This document shows positions 25,610 through 34,800 of a stretch of 64,000 nucleotides of DNA, one piece after another. Numbering within the stretch: position 1 is the stretch's first letter; each line of letters begins with the position of its first letter. The DNA comes from an uncultured Dorea sp. (GTDB taxonomy: Bacteria > Bacillota > Clostridia > Lachnospirales > Lachnospiraceae): NCBI GenBank assembly GCA_910586965.1, contig CAJUMF010000008.1:1-64000 (forward strand), written 5' to 3'. The position numbers and the translations under genes are program-made. Under the pieces are notes generated by a model. It searched no databases and was not told where the DNA came from. It saw nothing but the letters and a program-made list of their open reading frames with translations.

Positions 25610-28600
25610 TTACTGCTCGGAATCCTTATATTTCTCCTTGAAGAATTTCCATGCAGTCTCATAATCCTGTTCACGATCACAACGATCAAACGGAGCGACG
25701 TATTCAATCGTTCTTTCTACAGGGCCACCGGGCATGGTATCGTCTGAAATGGTGCGAGTAAAAACATATCCTGCTGGAGCATTCTTCATAACATAATCCC
25801 ATGAGACAGTACCATGTTGAGTAGGAGTGACGACATTAGCTTTCTCAAATTCTGTTCGGGAAAATCCAACGCCATTAAGACTGCGGTTGTTAGTAAAAGC
25901 TATTCGTCCATTTGCGTCATACCAAGTGTCCGCCTCATAGCTTTGTAACACAGGGAATTGAATGCGGTAGATAGTTATGAGCTGTTCTAGGGTTATGTCT
26001 AGAGCTATTGCTGTCAAAACATCAATTTCTACCAATGCCTGCCGGCGTTCATAATCGGTACGGAGAGGAGTGCCCCAGGCCCACTCGGAGGTTAAAGTTG
26101 TAAACTTTTCAGGACGGAGACGTGGATCGGACTTAGACCATGTCCCATCCTGATATTTTTCAGCCCAACACATATGCCAGTAATCAGCATATGCTTTTGT
26201 TAAACAATTTAACATTAAGGCCCTCACTGTAATATTCCAATTTTTCTCTGCATTAAGCAGTGGAAATATTGAAATTGTACTCAAATATATATCTGACTTC
26301 CCTGTGCATTTGATAAAGAAATCATACGGTATGCTTGCTTCACATCCAGCAAGAGTTGCCATGTCCACACTGTTTTTTAGCGATAGTGAAAAAACAGTGT
26401 GGACATGTGCTATCGCCCTCGGGGCGATAGCACATGTCAACGTCCTTTCACCACCTTGATTCAACATTCTTCTTGAAAGTAATCTGTATGTATTCAAATA
26501 ATTTTCCCCCCATCCAGTGACAGGGGCACAATTCCCATAATTCTCTCTATCTATCCGTGGACCATAATTACATCTCTGTAAATATGTCTCTGGCAAATTT
26601 GTTAAATCGATATTATCAAAATCGCTATTCTTCACACATATTCTCCGCGATGTCTTAAACAACGGATTAGCAACATTTGTATGAGGCCCAGAATAAATCA
26701 TGTCATATTGACTTTCTGGAAAGTGGACATTTCTATAAATAGTCCCATCCTTTTGCGCACCTGTTTCATTCCACATTTCACTTGCGAAGACATCATCCAT
26801 AATACTTCCTAAAGTCATTTCATGCTTTGCAAACTGCTCAAGGACACTTACAAATTGGCATACATGAAGCACTGGCATTTTTGCCGATTTCCAATTATTA
26901 CTAAGATCAAATAGTTTTGCAAACAGCATCAATTCTTTTTTTGTCACATGTATGATACGACTTGGATGGCCTGTGGTGTTCCATTCACCATTCTCATCTT
27001 TGATACCCGGAATCGGTGCAGAAGGATTGCTTTCATAGCACTCTTCGATGCTTTTCGCCTCGTAAAGATTACAGATGGTATCGAAAGAGGCCATCTGTGG
27101 ATCACCGTACACATTCAAACTAAATTGTGTATGGTGATCCACTTCGGGAAATAGTTTTCGCTCATTCGCAAACATAAAATGTTTGCGAAGTCTCGCATAC
27201 AATTTTTCCCGAAGTGCCCCACCCCTTGGATCGTCATAGACGCCCTCGGGGTGCAAGAATGCGTCTACACCACATTCGTTGTTAAACATCCATGCCTGAG
27301 GCAAAAAACATTTGTATAGATTAACGGCACCTAAAATATCTGGATAATTCTGCATTGCACCTAAAAAACTCTTTTGGCCAGATATAGCTTCATATTCGAA
27401 AAAATACAATTCCCGAGTCAAGTCATTTGCAAGTGCTTCACCCCGATGATGTGTGGTCTGGGTAGCAGTCAGTTTCTTCACAGCAAACATAGGATTCCTG
27501 TCAGACAGAATGCCTTGCTCATTCCACTCAACTTTTATCCATGGTGGATTCCCGATAATCAGGTCAAATCCTCCTCTCTCTGCAAAGAGGTCTGCAAATT
27601 CTAATTCCCAATGCATAAAGCGATTCTGTTCTGCAATCTCATACACTAAATTTAACCTTGGATTTTCCTTACGTAGATGCGGAATATCTACAATAGAACC
27701 AGAACCATACGTTGCAACGATATCCAGTGCAATCTGTTCCATCTCTGTTGGAAACAGGGAATATTGTCCATCTTTCGCAGTCTGGCTAACCTGGACGGAT
27801 CCCATTGTCCCTTCCAGAATTAAGGACATATCAAAAAGAAATTCACTTCTGCTTGGCAGTAAGTCAGCTTTATCAATCGGCCAGAACCAGAGCGCACACC
27901 AATAATCCATAGCAAACTTCAGTCTCGCATATGGACCGGCGTTTCTCATATGTTCAGATTTATACAGTTCACTCAGGATTTGATCCTTCTGTCTGATCGT
28001 TGTATGAGAATCCGCAGCATCATCCTCATATCCATAAACAGACAGGGAATCCTGGGTTTTAGCCTCCACCTCTTTCCTGAGATTGATCTGTGCTTCCCAT
28101 AATTCATCAATAGCAGTAGACAGACGGAGCAACGTTACCAAATCATCCTCACTGTATGGCTCTGTGAATTTCTTACTCCACTTCGCCATTGCTTTGATTT
28201 TATCCGGCTCCAGCGATTTGATGACTTTATCAGAATAGCTGCACATGCCAGGATCTCCCAACAGGAAATGATATACCTGCTTTCGCGGCATGCGTTTTGT
28301 TCCAAGCGGCACTCTGTCCGGTGCATTCTCATACCAACGGAGTCCCTTTGATGTAGTACTGAGGGATTCCACACGGTACACTTGTCTTCTTGCTCCGATC
28401 AGCGAGTTGCCGTTGATCAGTTGCGTTCCAAACCACGGCACAAAGCCGCCTTCATAGATCGTATTCAGCCAGAGTGATACTTCCGCCAGTTCTACAGCAA
28501 CAGGATTCAGGTCGATGCCATAGACGTTCCTGTCCGCCATATACATCTTGACCTTCTGCAGTTCTTTCAACCGGTCATTTGCAGGGATCATCTCCCCACG

Positions 28601-30424
28601 CTCTTTCTGTTTTTTATCCAGATACGCTTCCGCAAGCTGTGTGATGGCTTCATTCAAGAATGCTGCGGATCCCATTGCCGGCTCACAGATGGTCAGATGT
28701 AGGATTTCATCTGCAGTCTTTCCTTCCAGCAGTTCTTTCAGCGCATACTTGACCAGGCATTTCGTCAGAACTTCCGGTGTATAATAAGAGGCAGACTTTT
28801 CCCTTTCTCTGCCGGCCAAACGATAAATAAAAGTCCCCTTCTCGTATTTGCGGAGCTGACCCTTCTTATGCTTCCCATCCGGATCATTCTTCTCATAACG
28901 AACGCGCTCATCTTCGGTATACTGATCCAATTCATCTTCAGTAACGAAGTATCCAACGTCCAGTTCATTAAAACTGTCTCCAGCACGCTTTACTTCAAAA
29001 AGCGTCGTCTCAGCGATAAATCCACGATAAGAAAGCAGGGCCTCATACACGGATCCCATCTGGTTGATTCCCAGATTCGCATAAGAAATACGCCCACGCC
29101 TGTCATTCCGCCGCCCAGTCTCACGTGTAAGGCTCATAAGGTCTATAATCCGAAGCATGCAGGAATTGCGAAGCTTCGACTTTGTAATCATCTTTGTATA
29201 ATCAGGATCAAAGATATGTGCCTTAAGTGGTGCAATTACGAACATATCGTGCAGGCTCTCTTCCTGAGAATACTTCAACAGATCTTCCTCAGTCTCCGGA
29301 TATCCGCTATAAATCAGGTTGTACAGTTTGGAAAGTGTCTCATGAAGGAAATACCCATCTCCAACCTCAGTCACGTCATCTCGGATATCATCAGCAATGT
29401 CTCGAAGATTATCCAAAGAGTATCCAGACTTATATGTCAGATTCTGGATCGGTGCATACCCAAGTTCCGGTCTTGCCTCAATAAAGAGCACAAAAAGCAT
29501 ACGGTACATATACCGCAGGCATTCTAAGGTCAGGTCGCCGGCATCTACCGGATCTGTTTCCAGATTCCTCCCCTGACGAGTAACCATATCGTAAAGTACT
29601 TCGTTTCCAAGAATCTCTATGCTTTCACGGAGTGCATACTTCAGATCCTGTGATACCCCTGCAGCATGCTTCTGAGAATTAGCATCCAGTTCGTCCAGGA
29701 GTGCTGTTCCGTCTTCAGGGCACAAACTATTTCTATGCAGAAGAACTGCCATCGCCTGCAGTGTGGATTCTTCGTGACGACTGAATATATCCTCAAGTTC
29801 AAATTGCAGATATCTCTTCTCATTCCACTTATTTCGGTCGATGAGCGCAATCTGGTTCATGTCAATCAACAGAATAAAGCGTGGAGGCTCTGCCTGACCA
29901 AACAGGATCTTTGTAATGAGATCCTCATTCGGAATATCGGTAAGAATATTGGCCGGTACTGAATACAGCCCTTCTTCTGCTACTTCATCTGCAGCAAAAC
30001 AAAACTTGTCCAGAATGGCAGCTTCTTTATCATCAGAGGTTGCAAGCAGAATCCATAAGGCCGGTGCTCCATTCGCCTTGGTAAGTTCCAGGTATACCGG
30101 TGCCTTAAGCGTATCATCAATCTCTATCCATTCCGGCTTCGCTTCCGGATATCCCAGAGCTCTTAAGTACATATCAGCAAGCGAGCGAATATTAGCCAAA
30201 GTCTGGGTATCGAACTTGGAACGAAGGAAACGATCATGAGCCGGGTAATACTGCCGCGCCACATCGCGCAGGAGCGCCCATGGTGTCCTGATCTCTTCAC
30301 TCTCCTTCGCCCCTGCTCTCCATGCAGAGATCGTCTCAGAAGCATTCTCTTCAAAGATTGATGAGAAATAATGATTTGTGTAATATTCGTTTTGGTTGGT
30401 AATTCCGGTTAAATCCATGCTCAT
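25610..30424 (-). CDS. Giant Eco57I-type adenine-N6 DNA methyltransferase (DrmMI-like)
   Basis: 1604 aa. A long N-terminal helical part (1-550) is followed by YYTPEVLTKCLVKYAL, the SAM motif EPAMGSAAFL (~580) and motif IV NPPW in DLIIGNPPWIKVEW (~960), typical of N6-adenine or Eco57I-like enzymes; the C-terminal third should carry target recognition. No separate endonuclease motif is obvious. In DISARM class 1 a similar large adenine methylase marks self DNA. Its ATG overlaps the stop of the SNF2-type gene (ATGA), so the two are co-translated. It contains the paired hairpins at 26360-26438. PglX of BREX is an alternative relative, but no other BREX gene is present. Confidence 0.85.
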   Translation of the reverse strand: MSMDLTGITNQNEYYTNHYFSSIFEENASETISAWRAGAKESEEIRTPWALLRDVARQYYPAHDRFLRSKFDTQTLANIRSLADMYLRALGYPEAKPEWIEIDDTLKAPVYLELTKANGAPALWILLATSDDKEAAILDKFCFAADEVAEEGLYSVPANILTDIPNEDLITKILFGQAEPPRFILLIDMNQIALIDRNKWNEKRYLQFELEDIFSRHEESTLQAMAVLLHRNSLCPEDGTALLDELDANSQKHAAGVSQDLKYALRESIEILGNEVLYDMVTRQGRNLETDPVDAGDLTLECLRYMYRMLFVLFIEARPELGYAPIQNLTYKSGYSLDNLRDIADDIRDDVTEVGDGYFLHETLSKLYNLIYSGYPETEEDLLKYSQEESLHDMFVIAPLKAHIFDPDYTKMITKSKLRNSCMLRIIDLMSLTRETGRRNDRRGRISYANLGINQMGSVYEALLSYRGFIAETTLFEVKRAGDSFNELDVGYFVTEDELDQYTEDERVRYEKNDPDGKHKKGQLRKYEKGTFIYRLAGREREKSASYYTPEVLTKCLVKYALKELLEGKTADEILHLTICEPAMGSAAFLNEAITQLAEAYLDKKQKERGEMIPANDRLKELQKVKMYMADRNVYGIDLNPVAVELAEVSLWLNTIYEGGFVPWFGTQLINGNSLIGARRQVYRVESLSTTSKGLRWYENAPDRVPLGTKRMPRKQVYHFLLGDPGMCSYSDKVIKSLEPDKIKAMAKWSKKFTEPYSEDDLVTLLRLSTAIDELWEAQINLRKEVEAKTQDSLSVYGYEDDAADSHTTIRQKDQILSELYKSEHMRNAGPYARLKFAMDYWCALWFWPIDKADLLPSRSEFLFDMSLILEGTMGSVQVSQTAKDGQYSLFPTEMEQIALDIVATYGSGSIVDIPHLRKENPRLNLVYEIAEQNRFMHWELEFADLFAERGGFDLIIGNPPWIKVEWNEQGILSDRNPMFAVKKLTATQTTHHRGEALANDLTRELYFFEYEAISGQKSFLGAMQNYPDILGAVNLYKCFLPQAWMFNNECGVDAFLHPEGVYDDPRGGALREKLYARLRKHFMFANERKLFPEVDHHTQFSLNVYGDPQMASFDTICNLYEAKSIEECYESNPSAPIPGIKDENGEWNTTGHPSRIIHVTKKELMLFAKLFDLSNNWKSAKMPVLHVCQFVSVLEQFAKHEMTLGSIMDDVFASEMWNETGAQKDGTIYRNVHFPESQYDMIYSGPHTNVANPLFKTSRRICVKNSDFDNIDLTNLPETYLQRCNYGPRIDRENYGNCAPVTGWGENYLNTYRLLSRRMLNQGGERTLTCAIAPRAIAHVHTVFSLSLKNSVDMATLAGCEASIPYDFFIKCTGKSDIYLSTISIFPLLNAEKNWNITVRALMLNCLTKAYADYWHMCWAEKYQDGTWSKSDPRLRPEKFTTLTSEWAWGTPLRTDYERRQALVEIDVLTAIALDITLEQLITIYRIQFPVLQSYEADTWYDANGRIAFTNNRSLNGVGFSRTEFEKANVVTPTQHGTVSWDYVMKNAPAGYVFTRTISDDTMPGGPVERTIEYVAPFDRCDREQDYETAWKFFKEKYKDSEQ
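26360..26438. repeat. Two adjacent perfect hairpins inside the methyltransferase gene
   Basis: Hairpin 1: arms 26360-26378 and 26389-26407 are 19-bp perfect reverse complements with a 10-nt loop. Hairpin 2: arms 26402-26418 and 26422-26438 are 17-bp perfect reverse complements (GACATGTGCTATCGCCC) with a 3-nt loop. They share GACATG, and the loop of the first repeats GCGATAG of the second. The reading frame stays open, coding for CAIAPRAIAHVHTVFSLSLK followed by NSVDMA, in the C-terminal third of the enzyme. Confidence 0.9.
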
Positions 30425-33243
30425 CTTGTTACCCCCTTTATTACCGCCATAATCCGAATATAGGGATTATTCTGTATCGACATGGTGTCTGTAACCCAAG
30501 TTGTAAACTTATCAAACAGTTCATCTACCATACGTTCCTGCTCGCTTTTCTTTCTTTCACTTTCAAACAAGGACAGCTGATAGTATTTATGACGTGTCTC
30601 CAGTTCAGCCAGCTTGTCTAATTCTTCATCCAAGAGCGGATTGATATGGCTTTGATAGCTCTGATAGTACCCATCCAGGTATTCCTTTGCATGTTCAACA
30701 ACATCCGGCAGTAATCCTTCTGCTGCAGTCACATCAGCCTCTGTTAGGCTTGCACTGTTCGGGATTTTTGTGCTTCGGAATCCGGTATGCGCAAGCAGTT
30801 CGTTCATGCTCAGGCTCTTTACAAATTTGCCATTCTCATATTGGAGCCCAAACCATTCATCTACCAGCGGAGTGGAACGCTTGTTAGGAATGCTTCCCGT
30901 AACGATGAAAATGGTCTCTTCCGGTTTCATCTTATCTGGAATGCCAACAAACGGAGCTTCTCCACGTCCATACAGCAGACCACCCTTATCGTTTACCCAA
31001 GTAAAGAGCGGATGCTGCTTCCAAAGATACTGAACCTTTGGCCAGGCTGTTTCTGCCATGTTATTCTGCATGCTTCTCTTCATTTCTCCCATGCAGAATT
31101 CCTTATCATCTGACAGTCTTAAATAATCACCCTGAGGCATAGCTTCATCCGGAAGAAGAGCCATAAGGCGTTTTCTCATATCTGGTGTCACTGTCACTTC
31201 CATACCAGAAACGAACTGAAGTTTTTCTACTGGATGGCTTTCAGACTGGTTCAGATAGCTCATAGCTAAATAAAGATAATCGGTATCTGAAAACAGTGTC
31301 TCATCATTTTTGACTTTTACCGGTTCACTTGTATCGGCAGAAGCAGCCATCAACGCCTCAAATGGATCAAACTCTGCTTCCCCGCTGTCAAGAGTCTCCG
31401 AAAATGCATCAGCATCAGATCCATTCTCAATCGCATCCGATACCACCAGTTCTTCGTCTTCAATAGAGAACTTACCGAGCAGCAGCGCCGGATCCCCAAT
31501 ATTCTTAAGTGCCTGTTCTTCCTTAGTAATCAGGATCTCAATAATCCTCATATCACCTTTGATCCGCGGATTATTGCTTTCAATCATCATATAGCGAATA
31601 TTCGGACGTTTCTGCTGCCCATAACGGTCGATACGTCCGTTTCTCTGCTGGAACACCATAAGCGACCACGGGATATCAAAATGAATCATCCTGTGACTGA
31701 GATAATGCAGGTTAAGCCCCTCTGATGCGACATCAGATGCAACAAGTACTCTAACCGGAGCTTCCTCACGTCCAAAATTCTCAACGATCGTCTGCTGCTC
31801 CGCATCACTCATCGCCCCGGAAATCTCCTGGATTGCATTTGCTGGCAGCTTCAGATCCTCCCGAAGTCTTGCAGCCAGATATTTCATGGTTTCAATTCGC
31901 TCTGTAAAGATAACCACACGATCATCTGTCGCTCCGGTCCAACCGTATTCTTTATCTTTCAACAGAGAAAGGAGCTGCTGATATCTCGAAAAATCAGCAG
32001 GAGTAATATTCTCCAATGCCCTCTTCAGTTCTTCCAGCGCACGGATGTCCTTGATTTCATTATCTGTATACTTCTTACGAAGCTTGTTAAGTCTTGCATC
32101 AATACTCTTGATGCATGCTGCCGGACTGGAAAAGAGCGACTTTTCCAGACTGGTTTTAAAAAGTTGTCCCTGAGCCTTGGTTTTGCTCAAGTCCATTTGC
32201 AGCTGCATCTCAGCGAAGATATCAAAAGCAATTTCTTCCTTGCCCGAAGCTTTGCAACGCTGTAATTCAATTCTTCTTTCTAGGAACGAACCGCTGACCT
32301 GATCCTTCACGTCCTTTTTGAAACGACGCACACACAAGCCTTTGATATCATCCTTGGTGTAATCATCCGGATTCGCTATAGCTGTAGGATCCAGCATATT
32401 CATCAATGATGCAAAACTCTTGGCACGTCCATCATGAGGAGTCGCTGAAAGCATAATCATAGTATCTGAACGATCTGCAAGCAGTTTGGCTAATCTTGAT
32501 CGCTGTGCCTGATGATTGCCACGCTCTGCAACATTCTGAGCCTCATCAATTACAATGATATCCCAGTACGCCTTCTCCAAGTGCGTTCTATATTCGATAT
32601 CTCTCTTCAGCGTATCAATAGACACGATTGTCTTATCGTAATAGCTGAACGGATTATAATTTGATGGTAGCTTTGCTCTTATATCATGAATCTTCTTTGA
32701 GTCCAGACGCACCAACGGTATCGTGAAGCGATTCCACATTTCTTTCTGGAACTGTGTCATCATACTCTTGACCGTAACGACCAGAATCCGCCTGCCCTTT
32801 CCTCTGGCAATCAGTTCGCTCATCAGGATACCGGCTTCCAATGTTTTACCAAGGCCGACAGTATCTGCGATCAGGATGCGCTGCCGCGGTCTGCGAAGCG
32901 AAATCTGAGTAGGCTCAAGCTGATAAGGCATTAAGTCCATAGCCGCCTTATCTCCGATATGTAAATCCGTATCTGTTGGGATCTGCTGCCTCCACTGACT
33001 TTCCAGATACAGCTGCGTCCTTCGGAAAAAGGATGACCCATCAATGACAAGCTTTACATCCTTTGGATCCACCACAGCAATCTCTTCCAGATCAGTCAGA
33101 AAAACTGCCTCTTTGTCCTTTACCAGAGGCGATACACCTACACAGTACAGGGCATTATTCCCCATGTTGTTCTTTTCGACCTTCTTGACCATCCATTCCT
33201 CATCTCGAATGATGGTTCTCATCCCCGGTGCGTAATCTACCAT
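30421..33243 (-). CDS. SNF2-type SF2 helicase (DrmD-like)
   Basis: 940 aa. Order: N-terminal ~100 residues, RecA1 with LMPYQLEPTQISL, Walker A ADTVGLGKT (~131), Walker B VIDEAQNV (~232) and SATPHDGRAKSF; RecA2 with VVIFTERIETMKYLAARL, VASDVASEGLNLHYL and QRNGRIDRYGQ (~510-550); then a long C-terminal part ending in a coiled-coil-like region (ELETRHKYYQLSLFESERKK). This is the layout of DrmD, the SNF2-like ATPase that heads class 1 DISARM next to DrmMI. First gene of the operon; AAAGGAT precedes the ATG. A truncated XRE regulator reading frame overlaps its start. Confidence 0.88.
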   Translation of the reverse strand: MVDYAPGMRTIIRDEEWMVKKVEKNNMGNNALYCVGVSPLVKDKEAVFLTDLEEIAVVDPKDVKLVIDGSSFFRRTQLYLESQWRQQIPTDTDLHIGDKAAMDLMPYQLEPTQISLRRPRQRILIADTVGLGKTLEAGILMSELIARGKGRRILVVTVKSMMTQFQKEMWNRFTIPLVRLDSKKIHDIRAKLPSNYNPFSYYDKTIVSIDTLKRDIEYRTHLEKAYWDIIVIDEAQNVAERGNHQAQRSRLAKLLADRSDTMIMLSATPHDGRAKSFASLMNMLDPTAIANPDDYTKDDIKGLCVRRFKKDVKDQVSGSFLERRIELQRCKASGKEEIAFDIFAEMQLQMDLSKTKAQGQLFKTSLEKSLFSSPAACIKSIDARLNKLRKKYTDNEIKDIRALEELKRALENITPADFSRYQQLLSLLKDKEYGWTGATDDRVVIFTERIETMKYLAARLREDLKLPANAIQEISGAMSDAEQQTIVENFGREEAPVRVLVASDVASEGLNLHYLSHRMIHFDIPWSLMVFQQRNGRIDRYGQQKRPNIRYMMIESNNPRIKGDMRIIEILITKEEQALKNIGDPALLLGKFSIEDEELVVSDAIENGSDADAFSETLDSGEAEFDPFEALMAASADTSEPVKVKNDETLFSDTDYLYLAMSYLNQSESHPVEKLQFVSGMEVTVTPDMRKRLMALLPDEAMPQGDYLRLSDDKEFCMGEMKRSMQNNMAETAWPKVQYLWKQHPLFTWVNDKGGLLYGRGEAPFVGIPDKMKPEETIFIVTGSIPNKRSTPLVDEWFGLQYENGKFVKSLSMNELLAHTGFRSTKIPNSASLTEADVTAAEGLLPDVVEHAKEYLDGYYQSYQSHINPLLDEELDKLAELETRHKYYQLSLFESERKKSEQERMVDELFDKFTTWVTDTMSIQNNPYIRIMAVIKGVTR

Positions 33244-33463
33244 AACAATTTATCCTTTCAATCTTCCGCGCTTTTTGGGAAAAATCAGCCTTTTCTTCTA
33301 CTGGAACCATCTCCATGATGTCAGAAAAATCGCATTCCAAAGCATTGGAGATCTTCACCAAAACATCTGTCGTGATATTGGCATTCTTGCCAAGCTTCGC
33401 CAGTGAAGCTGTACTGATTTCACTTTCCTCCTTCGGTTTTGTACGATTCCACTCATATAGTTT
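33200..33463 (-). pseudogene. 5'-truncated XRE-type HTH regulator at the head of the defence operon
   Basis: The frame reads EISTASLAKLGKNANITTDV followed by LVKISNALECDFSDIMEMVP, which is the second half of a Cro/CI-type HTH protein common in clostridia. The expected first ~25 residues are absent: upstream in frame is only KLYEWNRTKPKEES preceded by TAA, and there is no start codon. The frame ends at TGA 33200-33202 inside the DrmD-like gene. The regulator probably controlled the operon and was broken by a rearrangement next to the AlbA_2 gene. Confidence 0.6.
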
Positions 33464-33501
33464 TTAATGTTCTATTAGCACTTGATTAAGGTAACAACAC
33501 T

Positions 33502-34518
33502 TTATTTTATAATCCACTTTCCCTTTTGACTGCTTCCTTCTCTTTCGATCACCCCAGACAAACGCATTTTCCGCATATGATATTTAATCGTATCATGTTT
33601 TTCACCAAGCATTTCTGCAATCTGGCTTTGTGATAATGCTGGATTATCTTTGATAACTTTTATAATCCGCATAGGAATCGAATTCTCAATATTTTGAAAA
33701 CCAACTTGGGTAGTACCTTGGGTAACAGCTTGGGTAGTATCTTGGGTTGTGTCAGTCATCAAACTTTTAAACGTCACCATAATATCCTCTTTTTTCACCA
33801 TATACTCTGGCATAGGATTACCGGCCTGCGCACAGCTATCCTTAATTTTCTCAATTCCCCGTCCCCATGCTTCGATAAACCCCGCACGAAAGAAAGTATT
33901 CGCAATGAGTGGATTATATGGTCTGGAACGATGACTTCCCATCAAATCATCAACCGTCCAATCATCAGGAAACACGCAATCGTTTGCAATCATGATTTTA
34001 TCCGCATATACCCTGATTTGAATCGGTATCAAAGTTCCATAGAATTTGTGGGCGATGGCATTAAAAACGGCCTGTTCACGAAAAATATCAAAACTATCAT
34101 TCCGCAAATCCCTTACTGCAACATCCTGTATGGGAACACTATCCCAGGTAATGCCAGTCTTTTTTAAGAGGAACTGATTCAATGCCTGTCCTTTAAGCAA
34201 CTGCTTTGTGCTTCCGCTCCGATAATGATATTCTCCCCTGTAATTCACAGGATAGGTATTGGGGCTGACACAAATTTCAATGTATTCTTTTTCATCTTCA
34301 GCCAACAAGTTCACATCTACGATGATTCCCAAAATATCCCTTACTTTGTTGGGAATATCTTCCATAAGTTTCTTACTGTCTTGAATGCCAATGACAGTAC
34401 CATCATCATTTGTACCGATATAAATCTTTCCGCCCTGCGCATTGGCAAATCCACATATCCATTTGAGATATTCATCCCGCCATGATTCTTTCCATTCAAT
34501 ATTCTGACTCTCTGCCAT
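33502..34518 (-). CDS. AlbA_2/Schlafen-type DNA-binding protein with internal deletion
   Basis: 338 aa. N-terminal AlbA_2 domain (IEWKESWRDEYLKWICGFAN AQGGKIYIGTNDDG, 8-45), then SGSTKQLLKGQALNQFLL; the C-terminal ATP-binding-like part (AIAHKFYGTLIPIQIRVY, HRSRPYNPLIANTFFRAGFI EAWGRGIEKI), a TTQ-rich linker and a winged helix (LSQSQIAEMLGEKHDTIKYH). Relatives are about 450-480 aa. The segment between NDSFDIFRE and QAVFNAIAHK, which normally holds ~110-120 residues, is missing in frame. The protein may be inactive. It is the last gene before the right end of the element. Function of the family is uncertain (regulator or stress protein). Confidence 0.65.
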   Translation of the reverse strand: MAESQNIEWKESWRDEYLKWICGFANAQGGKIYIGTNDDGTVIGIQDSKKLMEDIPNKVRDILGIIVDVNLLAEDEKEYIEICVSPNTYPVNYRGEYHYRSGSTKQLLKGQALNQFLLKKTGITWDSVPIQDVAVRDLRNDSFDIFREQAVFNAIAHKFYGTLIPIQIRVYADKIMIANDCVFPDDWTVDDLMGSHRSRPYNPLIANTFFRAGFIEAWGRGIEKIKDSCAQAGNPMPEYMVKKEDIMVTFKSLMTDTTQDTTQAVTQGTTQVGFQNIENSIPMRIIKVIKDNPALSQSQIAEMLGEKHDTIKYHMRKMRLSGVIEREGSSQKGKWIIK

Positions 34519-34653
34519 GAAAGCACCTCCAAGTCAAATTGGGTAGATAACATCTACCCAATTCATATCATAACAAAATCTTCTACAAAATACTATATCC
34601 TCATAAAATCTATTTTAATTTTCTGATTGTCATTTCAAGGCTCTTTCAAAAAT

Positions 34654-34673
34654 GGTGTAGTAGTGGTGCAGTA
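34654..34673. repeat. Integrase arm-type direct repeats, right end
   Basis: GGTGTAGTA at 34654-34662 and GGTGCAGTA at 34665-34673 match the repeats at the left end in sequence and close spacing. Confidence 0.5.
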
Positions 34674-34730
34674 AACGTCTTGCCATATCGTAGAGTCATT
34701 GATTTTACAGGCTTTTCCAGGACATTTCAA

Positions 34731-34766
34731 GATACTGCCGTGACACACAAATAATACTTTTATCAT
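34731..34766 (-). pseudogene. Displaced 5' end of the phosphatase gene with attR
   Basis: ATG at 34764-34766 has a good ribosome site (GAGGAGTG) and reads MIKVLFVCHGSI, matching the first 12 codons of the phosphatase at 11602 (MIKILFICHGNI); the reading then continues into unrelated element sequence. TGCCGTG at 34736-34742 is the attR core. This is the original host start, cut off when the element integrated. It sits 34 nt after the Crp/Fnr stop. Confidence 0.75.
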
Positions 34767-34800
34767 CTTCTTTTCACTCCTCATAATTTGTCAATGTATT

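Larger units (their letters stand above)
11572..34742. mobile_element. Integrative element, ~23.2 kb, inserted in the 5' end of the phosphatase gene
   Basis: Left boundary at TGCCGTG 11572-11578, right boundary at TGCCGTG 34736-34742; both lie at codons 9-11 of a phosphatase reading frame. Contents: Tn916-type integrase and excisionase, DnaC-like loader, replisome organizer, a decayed HTH regulator, a repeat-rich non-coding region, the helicase/methyltransferase defence operon, an XRE remnant and an AlbA_2 gene. No relaxase, coupling protein, type IV secretion or capsid genes are visible, so it is not self-transmissible as seen. It may be mobilised in trans or be a stranded derivative of a conjugative element. 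Boundaries are good to about 10 bp. Confidence 0.8.

Noticed and set aside
25610..30424. BREX PglX
   Set aside because: The enzyme resembles PglX in size and motifs, but no PglZ, BrxC, BrxA/B or BrxL gene is present, and the neighbours are DISARM/Druantia-like helicases.
25610..33243. Type I or Type IIL restriction-modification
   Set aside because: No HsdS and no HsdR-type nuclease-translocase; the SNF2 helicase and DUF1998 helicase do not belong to those systems.
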